IMG/VR virus record: IMGVR_UViG_3300023440_000002
Span: 1-64,000 of that record
Length of the DNA: 64,000 bases
Direction: 5' to 3' (one strand)
DNA from: a virus
Shown here: piece by piece, positions 44,608 through 52,383 of the stretch
How the letters are laid out: the number at the start of each line of letters is the position of its first letter
Position numbering within the stretch: the first letter of the stretch is position 1
Notes under the pieces: model-generated
What the model was told of the DNA's origin: nothing
Database searches by the model: none
Seen by the model: the letters and a program-made list of their open reading frames with translations, nothing else
Translations under genes and position numbers: made by a program

Positions 44608-44749
44608 AAAAGCAATTAAAGACCTCGAAAAAGCAACTAAAAAAAAGAAACCTGAGTGCTCACACACTTTTAACCCAAAATGGGAATCACACATTGGACC
44701 AGCCCCTTGCTTGAAGTGCGGCCATGTAGTGTACCAAACGGACATCTAA
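44513..44749 (+). CDS. coiled-coil plus zinc-binding small protein
   Basis: 78 residues; ATG 7 bases after AAGGA. Helix MKKRIQRLETLHLKAVERAE, then ECSHTF and APCLKCGHV, a possible zinc site. TAATG overlap with the next gene. Confidence 0.5.
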   Translation: MIVVIKKSTLAEMKKRIQRLETLHLKAVERAEKAIKDLEKATKKKKPECSHTFNPKWESHIGPAPCLKCGHVVYQTDI

Positions 44750-45171
44750 TGACTTTACTAGTAGACCTACAAAACTTAACGATTGGCACACAGACGAAGC
44801 AGATCGACGCTAATGATTCATACATGGAACATGCCGGACCGGTAGACTTCCGTTCGTTCATGGAATCAAAAGCAAGAAAAGGCGAAACTTCCGCCATGTT
44901 CCACTTAGAAAAGGAAGGTAATGCCAGAATAAGAAAGGCAGGTTACCAGTCTCTCAGTGGTCAAATAGGCACCTTAAGACCAGAACCTGGTCGAGGACTG
45001 ATAAGTCGTAATGGGGTAGGGTGGCTTTATATGAACCTGTCCACTTTAAATGAAACACAATTCAAAGCAGAGGTGCAAGATTTTATAGATTATCTAGAAT
45101 CAGAGGGTATCGTAATAACATCAGAGATAGTAGGTACTTCCATGGCGGACATTGGGGTTTCTTGGGCTTAG
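44749..45171 (+). CDS. hypothetical protein
   Basis: 140 residues starting MTLLVDLQNLTIGTQTKQID; Gly/Pro-rich centre (GTLRPEPGRGLISRNGVGWL) and an acidic helix near the end. TAATG coupling to the previous gene. No family recognised. Confidence 0.45.
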   Translation: MTLLVDLQNLTIGTQTKQIDANDSYMEHAGPVDFRSFMESKARKGETSAMFHLEKEGNARIRKAGYQSLSGQIGTLRPEPGRGLISRNGVGWLYMNLSTLNETQFKAEVQDFIDYLESEGIVITSEIVGTSMADIGVSWA

Positions 45172-45186
45172 CTCGCAAAACTTAAC

Positions 45187-45213
45187 TAAAGTTTTTCAGC
45201 AAAGATCCGATAG
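45187..45213 (+). promoter_or_regulatory. sigma-28 (FliA)-type promoter P3 of array A
   Basis: TAAAGTTT-N11-TCCGATAG, 14 of 16 consensus positions, 47 bases before the first unit. The leader (GGTGTATGTAAA, then a unit tail at 45229-45270) resembles the degenerate units at 52706 and 52993. Confidence 0.75.
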
Positions 45214-45259
45214 GGTGTATGTAAATGGCAAGTAGCTAACCCAATAAGGGAAAACCTAG

Positions 45260-45421
45260 ATGGAAACTAAATCTATTGCAAGTAAGGTTCACAGGAAGGT
45301 TCACGAGCAGATTCGCTGGCAGGTTTTCGGGCAGATTAACTGGGAGATTAGCAACCAGGTTGCCGATCAAATAATCAATCCAATAATCAATCCAATAAGG
45401 GATGATCTAAATGGAAACTAA
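45260..45421 (+). CDS. QVxx unit A1
   Basis: 53 residues. Head METKSIASKV; short core; tail with duplicated INPI (DQIINPIINPIRDDLNGN). Ribosome site AAGGGA is in the leader's orphan tail. Overlaps A2 by 11 bases. Confidence 0.65.
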   Translation: METKSIASKVHRKVHEQIRWQVFGQINWEISNQVADQIINPIINPIRDDLNGN

Positions 45422-45602
45422 AGATATTACAAAAGATGTTCGCCAGCAGGTTTACGAGCAGGTTCGCCAGGAGGTTTACGAGCAGGTTAACCGGCAGGTT
45501 CGCTGGAAGGTTGACGAGCAGATTCACTGGCAAATTCGAGATCAGGTTTACCGGCAGGTTCGCTGGCAGATTAACTGGCAGATTAGCGATCAGGTTAACT
45601 GA
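45411..45602 (+). CDS. QVxx unit A2, tail lost by a nonsense codon
   Basis: 63 residues. About 12 tetrads such as QVYE, QVRQ, QVNR, QIHW. A TGA stands where a variable-slot TGG (Trp) is expected; in-frame tail codons continue to 45644. Confidence 0.6.
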   Translation: METKDITKDVRQQVYEQVRQEVYEQVNRQVRWKVDEQIHWQIRDQVYRQVRWQINWQISDQVN

Positions 45603-45633
45603 CAAATAACTGAACCAATAAAGGATAACCTAG

Positions 45634-45759
45634 ATGAAAGCTAAAGATATCACAAAAGAGGTTTACCGGCAGGTTCGCTGGCCGATTCTCGAGCAGGTTG
45701 CCGATCAAATAATCAATCCAATAATCAATCCAATAAGGGAAAACCTAAATGGAAGCTAA
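45634..45759 (+). CDS. QVxx unit A3, short
   Basis: 41 residues: head MKAKDITKEV, only three to four tetrads, tail DQIINPIINPIRENLNGS. Shows that tetrad number varies widely between units. Confidence 0.6.
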   Translation: MKAKDITKEVYRQVRWPILEQVADQIINPIINPIRENLNGS

Positions 45760-45919
45760 AGTTATTACAAATATAACCGATAAGATTTACAGTCAGGTTC
45801 TCAACCAGGTTAGCGACCGGATTCACGAGCAGCTTTACTGGGAGATTTACGGGCAGGTCCACGACCAGGTTCTCGGGCAAATATCTGACCCAATAGAGGA
45901 AAACCTAGATGGAAGCTAA
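45749..45919 (+). CDS. QVxx unit A4, head contains a sigma-28 box
   Basis: 56 residues starting MEAKVITNITDKIYSQVLNQ. Codons 3-11 spell TAAAGTTA-N11-ACCGATAA. Tail QISDPIEENLDGS. Confidence 0.65.
   Translation: MEAKVITNITDKIYSQVLNQVSDRIHEQLYWEIYGQVHDQVLGQISDPIEENLDGS
45757..45783 (+). promoter_or_regulatory. sigma-28 box inside unit A4
   Basis: TAAAGTTA-N11-ACCGATAA within the coding head; 14 of 16 consensus positions. Confidence 0.5.
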
Positions 45920-46094
45920 AGTTATTACTAATAATATTTACGACCAGGTTCGCCAGAAGATTAAACAGCAGATTTTCGAGCAAGTTTATTGGCAAGTTAG
46001 CTTGCAGGTTCGCTGGTATATTAGCGATCAGATTAACCAGCAGGTTCGCGAGCAAATAGCCACCCCAATAAGGGAAAATCTAAGTGGAAACTGA
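45909..46094 (+). CDS. QVxx unit A5
   Basis: 61 residues; head MEAKVITNNIY, tail QIATPIRENLSGN. The next unit uses GTG because the tail codon is AGT instead of AAT or GAT. Confidence 0.65.
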   Translation: MEAKVITNNIYDQVRQKIKQQIFEQVYWQVSLQVRWYISDQINQQVREQIATPIRENLSGN

Positions 46095-46197
46095 AGATAT
46101 TACAAAAGAGGTTCGCCGGCATATTGTCAAGCAGATTAACTTGCAGGTTCGCGATCAAGTAACTAATCCAATATGGACTGATCTAAATGGAAACTAA
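46084..46197 (+). CDS. QVxx unit A6, shortest, GTG start
   Basis: 37 residues: head (V)ETEDITKEV, about four tetrads, tail QVTNPIWTDLNGN. Confidence 0.55.
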   Translation: METEDITKEVRRHIVKQINLQVRDQVTNPIWTDLNGN

Positions 46198-46393
46198 AGA
46201 CGTTACAAATACAGCCGATCAGTCCCGCCGGCAGGTTCGCTGGAAGGTTGCCGATCAGGTTTTCGACCAGGTTAATGATCAGGTTAATGATCAGGTTTAC
46301 TGGCAGATTAACTGGGAGATTAGCAACCAGGTTGCCGATCAAATAATCAATCCAATAATCAATCCAATAAGGGATGATCTAAATGGAAACTAA
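46187..46393 (+). CDS. QVxx unit A7
   Basis: 68 residues; head METKDVTNTADQS, tail INPIINPIRDDLNGN. Nearly identical to A11. Confidence 0.65.
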   Translation: METKDVTNTADQSRRQVRWKVADQVFDQVNDQVNDQVYWQINWEISNQVADQIINPIINPIRDDLNGN

Positions 46394-46568
46394 AGATATT
46401 ACTAATGAGGTTCGCCAGCAGGTTTACTGGGAGATTCACAGTCAGGTTAACTGGCATGTTCGCAACCAGGTTCGCAACCAGGTTCGCCGGAAGGTTTTCT
46501 CGCAGATTTACGAGCAGGTTTTCGGGCAAATAACTAACCCAATAAAGGAAGATCTAGATGGAAACTGA
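46383..46568 (+). CDS. QVxx unit A8
   Basis: 61 residues; head METKDITNEV, eleven tetrads, tail QITNPIKEDLDGN. A typical full unit. Confidence 0.65.
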   Translation: METKDITNEVRQQVYWEIHSQVNWHVRNQVRNQVRRKVFSQIYEQVFGQITNPIKEDLDGN

Positions 46569-46728
46569 AGATGTTACAGATAAGATTTACTATCGAATTA
46601 CCGGACAGGTCCGCAATCAGGTTGAGTGGCAGGTTCGCAGGCAGGTTCGTGACCAGATTATTGACCAGATTTACGACCAGATTGACGAACAAATAGTTAT
46701 CCCAATAAAGGAAAATCTAAATGACTGA
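46558..46728 (+). CDS. QVxx unit A9
   Basis: 56 residues; head METEDVTDKIY. The tail QIVIPIKENLND lacks the last residue pair because the next head is ATGACTGAAG; overlap 8 bases. Confidence 0.65.
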   Translation: METEDVTDKIYYRITGQVRNQVEWQVRRQVRDQIIDQIYDQIDEQIVIPIKENLND

Positions 46729-46933
46729 AGCTAAAGTTATTAAAAATAAGATTTACCGGCAGATTCGCGGCCAGATTTGCCGGCAGATTAACCGGCAGAT
46801 TCGCTGGCAGACTCGCAGTCAGATTTGCCGGCAGATTAACTGGGATATTCGCGATCAGGTTCGCATTCAGATTTACGATCAGGCTAATGATCAAATATTT
46901 AATCCAATAAGGGATGATCTAAATGGAAACTAA
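46721..46933 (+). CDS. QVxx unit A10
   Basis: 70 residues; head MTEAKVIKNKIY, Ile- and Arg-rich tetrads (QICR, QINR, QIRW), tail QIFNPIRDDLNGN. Confidence 0.65.
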   Translation: MTEAKVIKNKIYRQIRGQICRQINRQIRWQTRSQICRQINWDIRDQVRIQIYDQANDQIFNPIRDDLNGN

Positions 46934-47129
46934 AGATATTACAAATACAGCCGATCAGTCCCGCCGGCAGGTTCGCTGGAAGGTTGCCGATCAGATTTTC
47001 GACCAGGTTAATGATCAGGTTTACTGGCAGGTTTTCGGGCAGATTAACTGGGAGATTAGCAACCAGGTTGCCGATCAAATAATCAATCCAATAATCAATC
47101 CAATAAGGGATGACCTAAATGGAAACTAA
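46923..47129 (+). CDS. QVxx unit A11
   Basis: 68 residues; near-duplicate of A7, with one tetrad exchanged (QVFG added, QVND lost). Confidence 0.65.
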   Translation: METKDITNTADQSRRQVRWKVADQIFDQVNDQVYWQVFGQINWEISNQVADQIINPIINPIRDDLNGN

Positions 47130-47292
47130 AGATATTGCAAAAGAGATTCACGAGCAGGTTTACGAGCAGGTTTGCGACCAGGTTAGCGAGCAGGTTCGCC
47201 GGCAGGTTCGCCGGCAGGTTTACTGTCAGATTGGCGACCAGACTTACTGGCAAGTAACTAACCCAATAAGGGATGACCTAAATGGAAACTGA
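47119..47292 (+). CDS. QVxx unit A12
   Basis: 57 residues; head METKDIAKEI, one off-pattern tetrad (QTYW), tail QVTNPIRDDLNGN. Confidence 0.65.
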   Translation: METKDIAKEIHEQVYEQVCDQVSEQVRRQVRRQVYCQIGDQTYWQVTNPIRDDLNGN

Positions 47293-47461
47293 AGATATTG
47301 CAAAAGAGATTCACGAGCAGGTTGGCGAGCAGATTCGCCGGCAACTTTACGAGCAGGTTAACCGGCAGGTTCGCTGGAAGGTTGACGAGCAGATTTACTG
47401 GAAGGTTCGCTGGCAGATTCTCAACCAGGTTTCCGAGCAAATTACCAATCAGATTATCTGA
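47282..47461 (+). CDS. QVxx unit A13, last of array A, tail lost
   Basis: 59 residues; head METEDIAKEI. It ends at TGA in a variable slot (QII then stop); the tail codons (NPIRDNP) remain in frame to 47494. The next gene begins 23 bases later. Confidence 0.6.
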   Translation: METEDIAKEIHEQVGEQIRRQLYEQVNRQVRWKVDEQIYWKVRWQILNQVSEQITNQII

Positions 47462-47516
47462 CAGATTCAAAACCCAATAAGGGATAACCCCTAAATAAAC
47501 TAAGAAAGGAACTATT

Positions 47517-47738
47517 ATGGCAAAGCAAGAATCAACACCGTGGGATGACCTAGAAGGAAGATTGGTCAACTACAAAAAACTACACCAGAAGAAAGCCACC
47601 GGACCACTCAAGGAAGAACTGGCTAAGGCAAAAACCCTAACTCAAGCTAGAAAGGTACTCTTCGGAGAAAAGAAGAAAAGAATCAATTGCTCTAATTGCT
47701 CACACAAAGTTTGTGTTTGCGGGAAAACTTCCCGTTGA
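47517..47738 (+). CDS. small protein with C-terminal Cys cluster
   Basis: 73 residues behind AAGGAAC. Helical middle (KEELAKAKTLTQARKVLFGE), then CSNCSHKVCVCG, a likely zinc site. First gene after array A, probably co-transcribed. Confidence 0.5.
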   Translation: MAKQESTPWDDLEGRLVNYKKLHQKKATGPLKEELAKAKTLTQARKVLFGEKKKRINCSNCSHKVCVCGKTSR

Positions 47739-47920
47739 TTTTCGCAGTGAAGGTCAAAATAGAATCATTTGACTCGAGGTTTACTGAAATAACCCAAGAC
47801 CTTTATTTCAGTAAACCTCCTAGTGAACAAGAAATAACCAAAGAGGCTTCTATTGACCCGCAAGTAAAGTGGTCATACATCGTAAAAAGAGTAATCATAA
47901 TCAACAATGAAGGTATTTAA
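47735..47920 (+). CDS. small hypothetical protein
   Basis: 61 residues if it starts at the TTG of a TTGA overlap (47735); GTG 47747 or TTG 47696 are alternatives. Contains KVKIESFDSRFTEITQDLYF. Unknown. Confidence 0.4.
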   Translation: MIFAVKVKIESFDSRFTEITQDLYFSKPPSEQEITKEASIDPQVKWSYIVKRVIIINNEGI

Positions 47921-48161
47921 CTTAATATTATGGCTTAAGGGATTGTTCTCTAAAAAGGGTATATCACACACTATTATGAAACCCCAAGGATTTAACGCCC
48001 TTAAGCCTAGCACCCCATCTAATTGCATTTATTGCGAAAACCAATGGGAAGAATTCGACCAGCATTCTTATGAAAGATGCAGTAAATGCTTCGATCTAAC
48101 CAACCTCCACCCAAGCAAAGTAACTTTAAAGAACAATAAAATCACCATTAACTTCGAGTAA
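47907..48161 (+). CDS. small zinc-ribbon protein
   Basis: 84 residues; ATG overlaps the previous gene by 14 bases. CIYC and CSKC knuckles 17 residues apart suggest a zinc ribbon; the C-terminus TLKNNKITINFE looks like strands. Confidence 0.5.
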   Translation: MKVFNLILWLKGLFSKKGISHTIMKPQGFNALKPSTPSNCIYCENQWEEFDQHSYERCSKCFDLTNLHPSKVTLKNNKITINFE

Positions 48162-48165
48162 ACCC

Positions 48166-50391
48166 ATGACTAAATACGAACAATTCAGACAATACATCGC
48201 CCAATTCCTCCAAGGCCCTAACGTAGAAGCGATACTTAATAGTTTAGCAGACGATTCAACTAAACTAGAAAACCTATCGAGATCCGTAACAGACCAGCTA
48301 ACCATATCGACAGCCTCAAGTGTTTACTTAGATAAAAGACTAGCTGACAAAGGAATAACTCGCCCACCAGAACTAGGCATGTCTGACATATCATTCCGTA
48401 AGATGGGAATACAAATAACTGCGGCTAAGCAACTAACTGGATTAATCCATACGATACTGGGCACTTTCTATGGTGAAGAAGCAGTAAGGGCTAACCTGAA
48501 GAATACTAAGACAGGACCTTACAACCTAGAAGAAGGAATGGAACTAGAGTTCGAACTAGAGGATGGTATTACTAGGGTGGTATCATTCAAAAACACAGAC
48601 TTCATAAACATCAACCAAGCTACGGCATCAGAGGTAGCATCAGTAATAACACGATTCATAAGAACACAGAACTTAGGAGCTTTTGCTAGTACAGTAAAGG
48701 ACTTAAACACAGGCTTAGAGTTCATAAAGTTGTTCGGTGGAGCTGCGGGGCCATACTCAACAGTGACAGTCACAGGAGGCGAAGCTAATACAATCCTGCA
48801 ATTTCCTAATATTAGAGGAACCGAGCTGTTAGTTAATGATACAGCATGGGAGATTACCCGTACCGTAGGCAGCACATTACGGTTCAGATGGGCAGGCAAT
48901 TCCAAACCGGCATTAGACTTGATATTTCCAACCGACCGCGTAATGATTTACGGGCAAAGTTTTGAGTCTATTGGACTGGCCGGAACTTTTATTGTCTCAA
49001 ACGTACGACCTCCACTGATCGGCCCAGACCTAGACGCAGGGTGGTTCGAGATAGAAGTCCCTGCTTTCAGTGGCTTACGTTCTACTCAGCCTGGCACAAC
49101 ACCCCCAACTAACGTACCACCCGACACTATCTATTCTTATACCATAGTTCAAGCCAACTGGGAAGAGCTAATGTTCATGAAGCCAGTCAAAGCTTTACCT
49201 AACCGCCAGGTGCGTTACGCCTTAGGTTGGGAGCCTAGAGGTGATTTGCTGCGAATTTATATGCCGGCAACAACTGGTATTGTCTCTAGGGGGATTGAAG
49301 GTGCAGCACACTTACATTCGCTTTACGAGGACGGTAATCTGGATGGGGCTTTCGGCTCTGTTACGGATCTTGACTCCGCAGTGGAAGTTATCTCAGATCG
49401 CATTATACGATACCGCCAACTAGGTTACGATAATCACGCTACGGGAGGAGTATTGTCTTGGGGTGGTAATGACTACGAAATCGATTATGTCCGGCGTGAG
49501 CAATTCACCTCTACCGTATTTTTGAATGAGCCCCACGGATTGCCGGTAGTGCAAGATTCTTTCGGGCGCGACGTTTCTTTGGAAGTGGTATCTGTTGTGG
49601 TGGATATTATGCAGACAGACGATTTAGAATTCAAATCCCCCTATATGGTTGACCTAGGTAAGAACTACACCGTCAGGTCTGAGTTTGTTACTTCTCGCGC
49701 TAAGGTGTTTGCGGGTTCCACCCTGTCCACTTTGGATGTGGATGGTATTTTACCTAATGAGCCAGGGGTATTATTGTTCGACTTAAACACCGACAAAGAA
49801 GAAGGCCCTATTCGTTATGTTGGGGTTCAGGCTCAAAACGCCCCTAACGTGGTGAATATAGTGACTATTTCCCAAAACGGGCTGAATGTTACCATTACCA
49901 CAGATGCTCCTCACGGCGCTACTAGTGGCAGCAACATAGTAATATCAGGTACAACTTTCTTTGATGGGGTGTATCCCGTAGTGGGCGTACCTAACCCGAC
50001 TACCATCCAAGCGATTTCCACTGTCGTCCAGGTGGAGAATGAGGTTGGGGTAGGTAGCTTGTCTGTTGTGGTGGATAATGTTCGGTCTACGTTGCTGCTC
50101 GACCCTAGCAATGAATTCAAGTTTGATCATGAAATAGGAGCTGACTTAACTTTGATGTCTTCTAGGAATGCCTACCAGCCTGCCTTAGATGGCTCAGATT
50201 ACCCGTTCTACGTTACTGGGGTAGCTGAGGGTAGAGTTTTCGCTGCGGACGTCATAGAGGCTATTACGGCGTTAGGGATTAATATCGAAATATTGATCGT
50301 CTACCCAAGCGATAAAGGCCTAGGCAACGAAGGAGGTTCAGATGGTAATGAAACCCCTGTGTCAGATAAAGTTACGGTTTGGGGTGTTTAA
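48166..50391 (+). CDS. baseplate/appendage-like structural protein between the two arrays
   Basis: 741 residues. N-terminal helices (IAQFLQGPNVEAILNSLADD), then beta-rich domains including an HGxxxGxxVxI module (APHGATSGSNIVISG), the type also seen in the 33596 baseplate protein. The C-terminus is acidic and Gly-rich. It is separated from the main tail cluster by 8 kb of accessory genes and is flanked by the inverted QVxx arrays. Its 3' end overlaps the last minus-strand unit by 20 bases. A host-range or adsorption function is possible. Confidence 0.55.
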   Translation: MTKYEQFRQYIAQFLQGPNVEAILNSLADDSTKLENLSRSVTDQLTISTASSVYLDKRLADKGITRPPELGMSDISFRKMGIQITAAKQLTGLIHTILGTFYGEEAVRANLKNTKTGPYNLEEGMELEFELEDGITRVVSFKNTDFININQATASEVASVITRFIRTQNLGAFASTVKDLNTGLEFIKLFGGAAGPYSTVTVTGGEANTILQFPNIRGTELLVNDTAWEITRTVGSTLRFRWAGNSKPALDLIFPTDRVMIYGQSFESIGLAGTFIVSNVRPPLIGPDLDAGWFEIEVPAFSGLRSTQPGTTPPTNVPPDTIYSYTIVQANWEELMFMKPVKALPNRQVRYALGWEPRGDLLRIYMPATTGIVSRGIEGAAHLHSLYEDGNLDGAFGSVTDLDSAVEVISDRIIRYRQLGYDNHATGGVLSWGGNDYEIDYVRREQFTSTVFLNEPHGLPVVQDSFGRDVSLEVVSVVVDIMQTDDLEFKSPYMVDLGKNYTVRSEFVTSRAKVFAGSTLSTLDVDGILPNEPGVLLFDLNTDKEEGPIRYVGVQAQNAPNVVNIVTISQNGLNVTITTDAPHGATSGSNIVISGTTFFDGVYPVVGVPNPTTIQAISTVVQVENEVGVGSLSVVVDNVRSTLLLDPSNEFKFDHEIGADLTLMSSRNAYQPALDGSDYPFYVTGVAEGRVFAADVIEAITALGINIEILIVYPSDKGLGNEGGSDGNETPVSDKVTVWGV

Positions 50392-50551
50392 GATCTCCCC
50401 TTATCAGGTTAGCTACTTGCCAGCTAACCTGCCAGTGAACCCGGTTGCTAGTCTGACGTTGAATATGCCAGTAAACCTGTCCGCTAACCTGCTCGTAAAC
50501 CTGCCGGTAAATCTGCTCGCGAATCTTATTAGCAATATCATTAGTTTTCAT
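50372..50551 (-). CDS. QVxx unit B1 (last of array B)
   Basis: 59 residues; head MKTNDIANKI. The tail is altered (QVANLIRGDLKHPKP) because it runs into the end of the opposing 48166 gene. Confidence 0.6.
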   Translation of the reverse strand: MKTNDIANKIREQIYRQVYEQVSGQVYWHIQRQTSNRVHWQVSWQVANLIRGDLKHPKP

Positions 50552-50738
50552 CGATATCATCCTTTATTTGGTTAGCTACTTGCCAGCTAATCTGCTCGAG
50601 AATCGGCCAGCGAACCTGCCTTCTAATCTTATTGCTAACCTGCCAGCGGACCTGCCAGTGAACCTGCCAGATAACCTGCCAGTAAATCTGCTCGCGAACC
50701 TGCTGGCGAATCTCTTTTGCAATATCATTAGTTTCCAC
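50541..50738 (-). CDS. QVxx unit B2
   Basis: 65 residues, GTG start; head METNDIAKEI, tail QVANQIKDDIDEN. Confidence 0.6.
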   Translation of the reverse strand: METNDIAKEIRQQVREQIYWQVIWQVHWQVRWQVSNKIRRQVRWPILEQISWQVANQIKDDIDEN

Positions 50739-50901
50739 TTAGGTCGCTCCATATTGGATCAGTTATTTGCAGGCGAACCTGCTCGCAAGCCTGCCGGTGA
50801 ACCTGCCATCCAACCTGCCAGCTAACCTGCTCGATAACCTGCTCGAGAATCTGCTCGTAAATCTGCTCGCGAATCTTACTTGTAATATCATTAGTTTCCA
50901 T
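50728..50901 (-). CDS. QVxx unit B3
   Basis: 57 residues; head METNDITSKI, tail QITDPIWSDLSGN. Confidence 0.65.
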   Translation of the reverse strand: METNDITSKIREQIYEQILEQVIEQVSWQVGWQVHRQACEQVRLQITDPIWSDLSGN

Positions 50902-51088
50902 TCAGATTATCCCTTATTGGGTTGGCTATTTGCTGGCCAACTTGGTCGATAATCCGGTCGCTAACCTGCCGGTAAACCTGCTCGATAACCTTCCAGTAAA
51001 CCTGGTCGTCAATCTGCTCGAGAATATGCCAGCAAACCTGATCGTAAACCTCCTGGCGAATCTCTTTTGCAATATCATTAGTTTCCAC
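50891..51088 (-). CDS. QVxx unit B4
   Basis: 65 residues, GTG start; Asp-rich tetrads (QIDD, RIID), tail QIANPIRDNLNGN. Confidence 0.65.
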   Translation of the reverse strand: METNDIAKEIRQEVYDQVCWHILEQIDDQVYWKVIEQVYRQVSDRIIDQVGQQIANPIRDNLNGN

Positions 51089-51272
51089 TTAGGTCGCTCC
51101 ATATTGGGTTGGCTATTTGCTCTTGAACCTGCCAGTAAACCTGGTCGTTAACCTTCCAGTAAACCTGTCCGCTAACCTGCTCGTAAACCTGTCGGTAAAT
51201 CTGCTCGCGAACCTGATCGATAACCTGCCCTCGAACCTGCTGGCGAATCTCTTTTGCAATATCTTCAGTCAT
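51078..51272 (-). CDS. QVxx unit B5
   Basis: 64 residues; start at 51272 (MTEDIAKEI) 8 bases after AAGGA; tail QIANPIWSDLSGN. Confidence 0.65.
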   Translation of the reverse strand: MTEDIAKEIRQQVRGQVIDQVREQIYRQVYEQVSGQVYWKVNDQVYWQVQEQIANPIWSDLSGN

Positions 51273-51399
51273 ATAGATCATCCTTGATTGGATTAGCTAC
51301 TTGCAGGCGAACCTGCTCGTAAACCCGCCAGTTAATCTGGTCGTCAATATGGCCGTAAATCTTCCAGCGAATTTCTTTTGTAATACCTTTAGCTTTCAT
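51265..51399 (-). CDS. QVxx unit B6, short
   Basis: 44 residues; head MKAKGITKEI, tail QVANPIKDDLYD. Confidence 0.6.
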   Translation of the reverse strand: MKAKGITKEIRWKIYGHIDDQINWRVYEQVRLQVANPIKDDLYD

Positions 51400-51574
51400 T
51401 AAGGTTATCCTTTATTGGGTTAGCTATTTGATCGAAAACCTGGTCGATAACCTGCCCGCTAACCTGGTCGTCAATCTGCTCGAGAATATGCCAATAAGCC
51501 TGGTCGTTAACCTGCCCCAGAACCTGCTGGCGAACCTGCCAACGAACCTCATTAGTAATAACTTTAGCTTTCAT
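51389..51574 (-). CDS. QVxx unit B7
   Basis: 61 residues; head MKAKVITNEV, tail QIANPIKDNLNES. Confidence 0.65.
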   Translation of the reverse strand: MKAKVITNEVRWQVRQQVLGQVNDQAYWHILEQIDDQVSGQVIDQVFDQIANPIKDNLNES

Positions 51575-51722
51575 CTAGGTCGCTCCATATTGGATCAGTT
51601 ATTTGCAGGCGAACCTGGTCTCGAATCTCCCAGTGAACCTGCTCGATAACCTGCAAGTTAATTTGCTTGACAATATGCAGGTAAGCCTTCCAGCTAATCT
51701 CTTTTGCAATATCTTCAGTCAT
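51564..51722 (-). CDS. QVxx unit B8
   Basis: 52 residues; head MTEDIAKEI, includes AYLHIVKQINLQV, a block shared with A6, B15 and B26; tail QITDPIWSDLDES. Confidence 0.65.
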   Translation of the reverse strand: MTEDIAKEISWKAYLHIVKQINLQVIEQVHWEIRDQVRLQITDPIWSDLDES

Positions 51723-51906
51723 TTAGGTTTTCCTTTATTGGGTTAGTTATTTGCCAGCTAACCTGCTCGAGAATCTGCCAATTAACCTGCTCGATAACCT
51801 GCCAGTAAACCTGTTCGATAACCTGCCGGCGGATCTGGTTGCGAACCTGCCCGCTAACCTGGTCGTCAATCTGACAGTAAACTTGCCAGCTAATATCTTC
51901 AGTCAT
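51715..51906 (-). CDS. QVxx unit B9
   Basis: 63 residues; shortened head MTEDI, tail QITNPIKENLND. Confidence 0.65.
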   Translation of the reverse strand: MTEDISWQVYCQIDDQVSGQVRNQIRRQVIEQVYWQVIEQVNWQILEQVSWQITNPIKENLND

Positions 51907-52081
51907 TTAGGTTATCCTTTATTGGGTCAGATATTTGATCATGAACCTGCCATCCAATCTGCCATCCAATCTGCCGGAAAACCTGCCAGTAAACCTGTCG
52001 GCGAACCTTCCAGAGAGCTTGGTCGTTAACCTGATCATTAACCTGCCGGTGAACATCTTTTGCAATATCTTCAGTTTCCAT
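51899..52081 (-). CDS. QVxx unit B10
   Basis: 60 residues; head METEDIAKDV, tail QISDPIKDNLND. Confidence 0.65.
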   Translation of the reverse strand: METEDIAKDVHRQVNDQVNDQALWKVRRQVYWQVFRQIGWQIGWQVHDQISDPIKDNLND

Positions 52082-52232
52082 TTAGGTTATCCTTTATTGG
52101 GTCAGATATTTGATCATGAACCTGCCATCCAATCTGCCATCCAATCTGCCGGAGAGCCTGGTCGTTAATCTGCCAGTAAATCTGTTGGTGAATCTGCTGG
52201 TGAATCTCATTAGTAATATCTTTAGCTTTCAT
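52071..52232 (-). CDS. QVxx unit B11
   Basis: 53 residues; head MKAKDITNEI, mostly Ile tetrads, tail QISDPIKDNLNGN. Confidence 0.65.
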   Translation of the reverse strand: MKAKDITNEIHQQIHQQIYWQINDQALRQIGWQIGWQVHDQISDPIKDNLNGN

Positions 52233-52383
52233 CTAGGTCTTCCCATATTGGATTAGCTATTTGCTCGAAAACCTGCTCGTAAACCTGCCGGCGAACCTGG
52301 TCGTAAACCTGCCCGCGAATCTGCCAGTAAATCTCCCAGTAAACCTGCCAGTTAACCTCTTTTGTGATATCTTCAGATTCCAT
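52222..52383 (-). CDS. QVxx unit B12
   Basis: 53 residues; head MESEDITKEV, tail QIANPIWEDLDES. Its core is largely repeated in B13. Confidence 0.65.
   Translation of the reverse strand: MESEDITKEVNWQVYWEIYWQIRGQVYDQVRRQVYEQVFEQIANPIWEDLDES

Larger units (their letters stand above)
45229..47494 (+). repeat. array A: 13 tandem overlapping Q-[VI]-x-x mini-genes
   Basis: Units of 114-213 bp. Each has a head (ATGGAAACTAAAGATATTAC or a variant), a core of 12-base repeats (CAG, GTT or ATT, NNC, NNG-like) and a tail encoding QxxNPIxxDLNGN-like. The stop of each unit lies within the next unit's head. The array begins with an orphan tail (45229-45270, QVANPIRENLDGN). Core codons are GC-richer than neighbouring genes and use CAG for Gln, unlike the CAA-rich phage. 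Confidence 0.95.
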
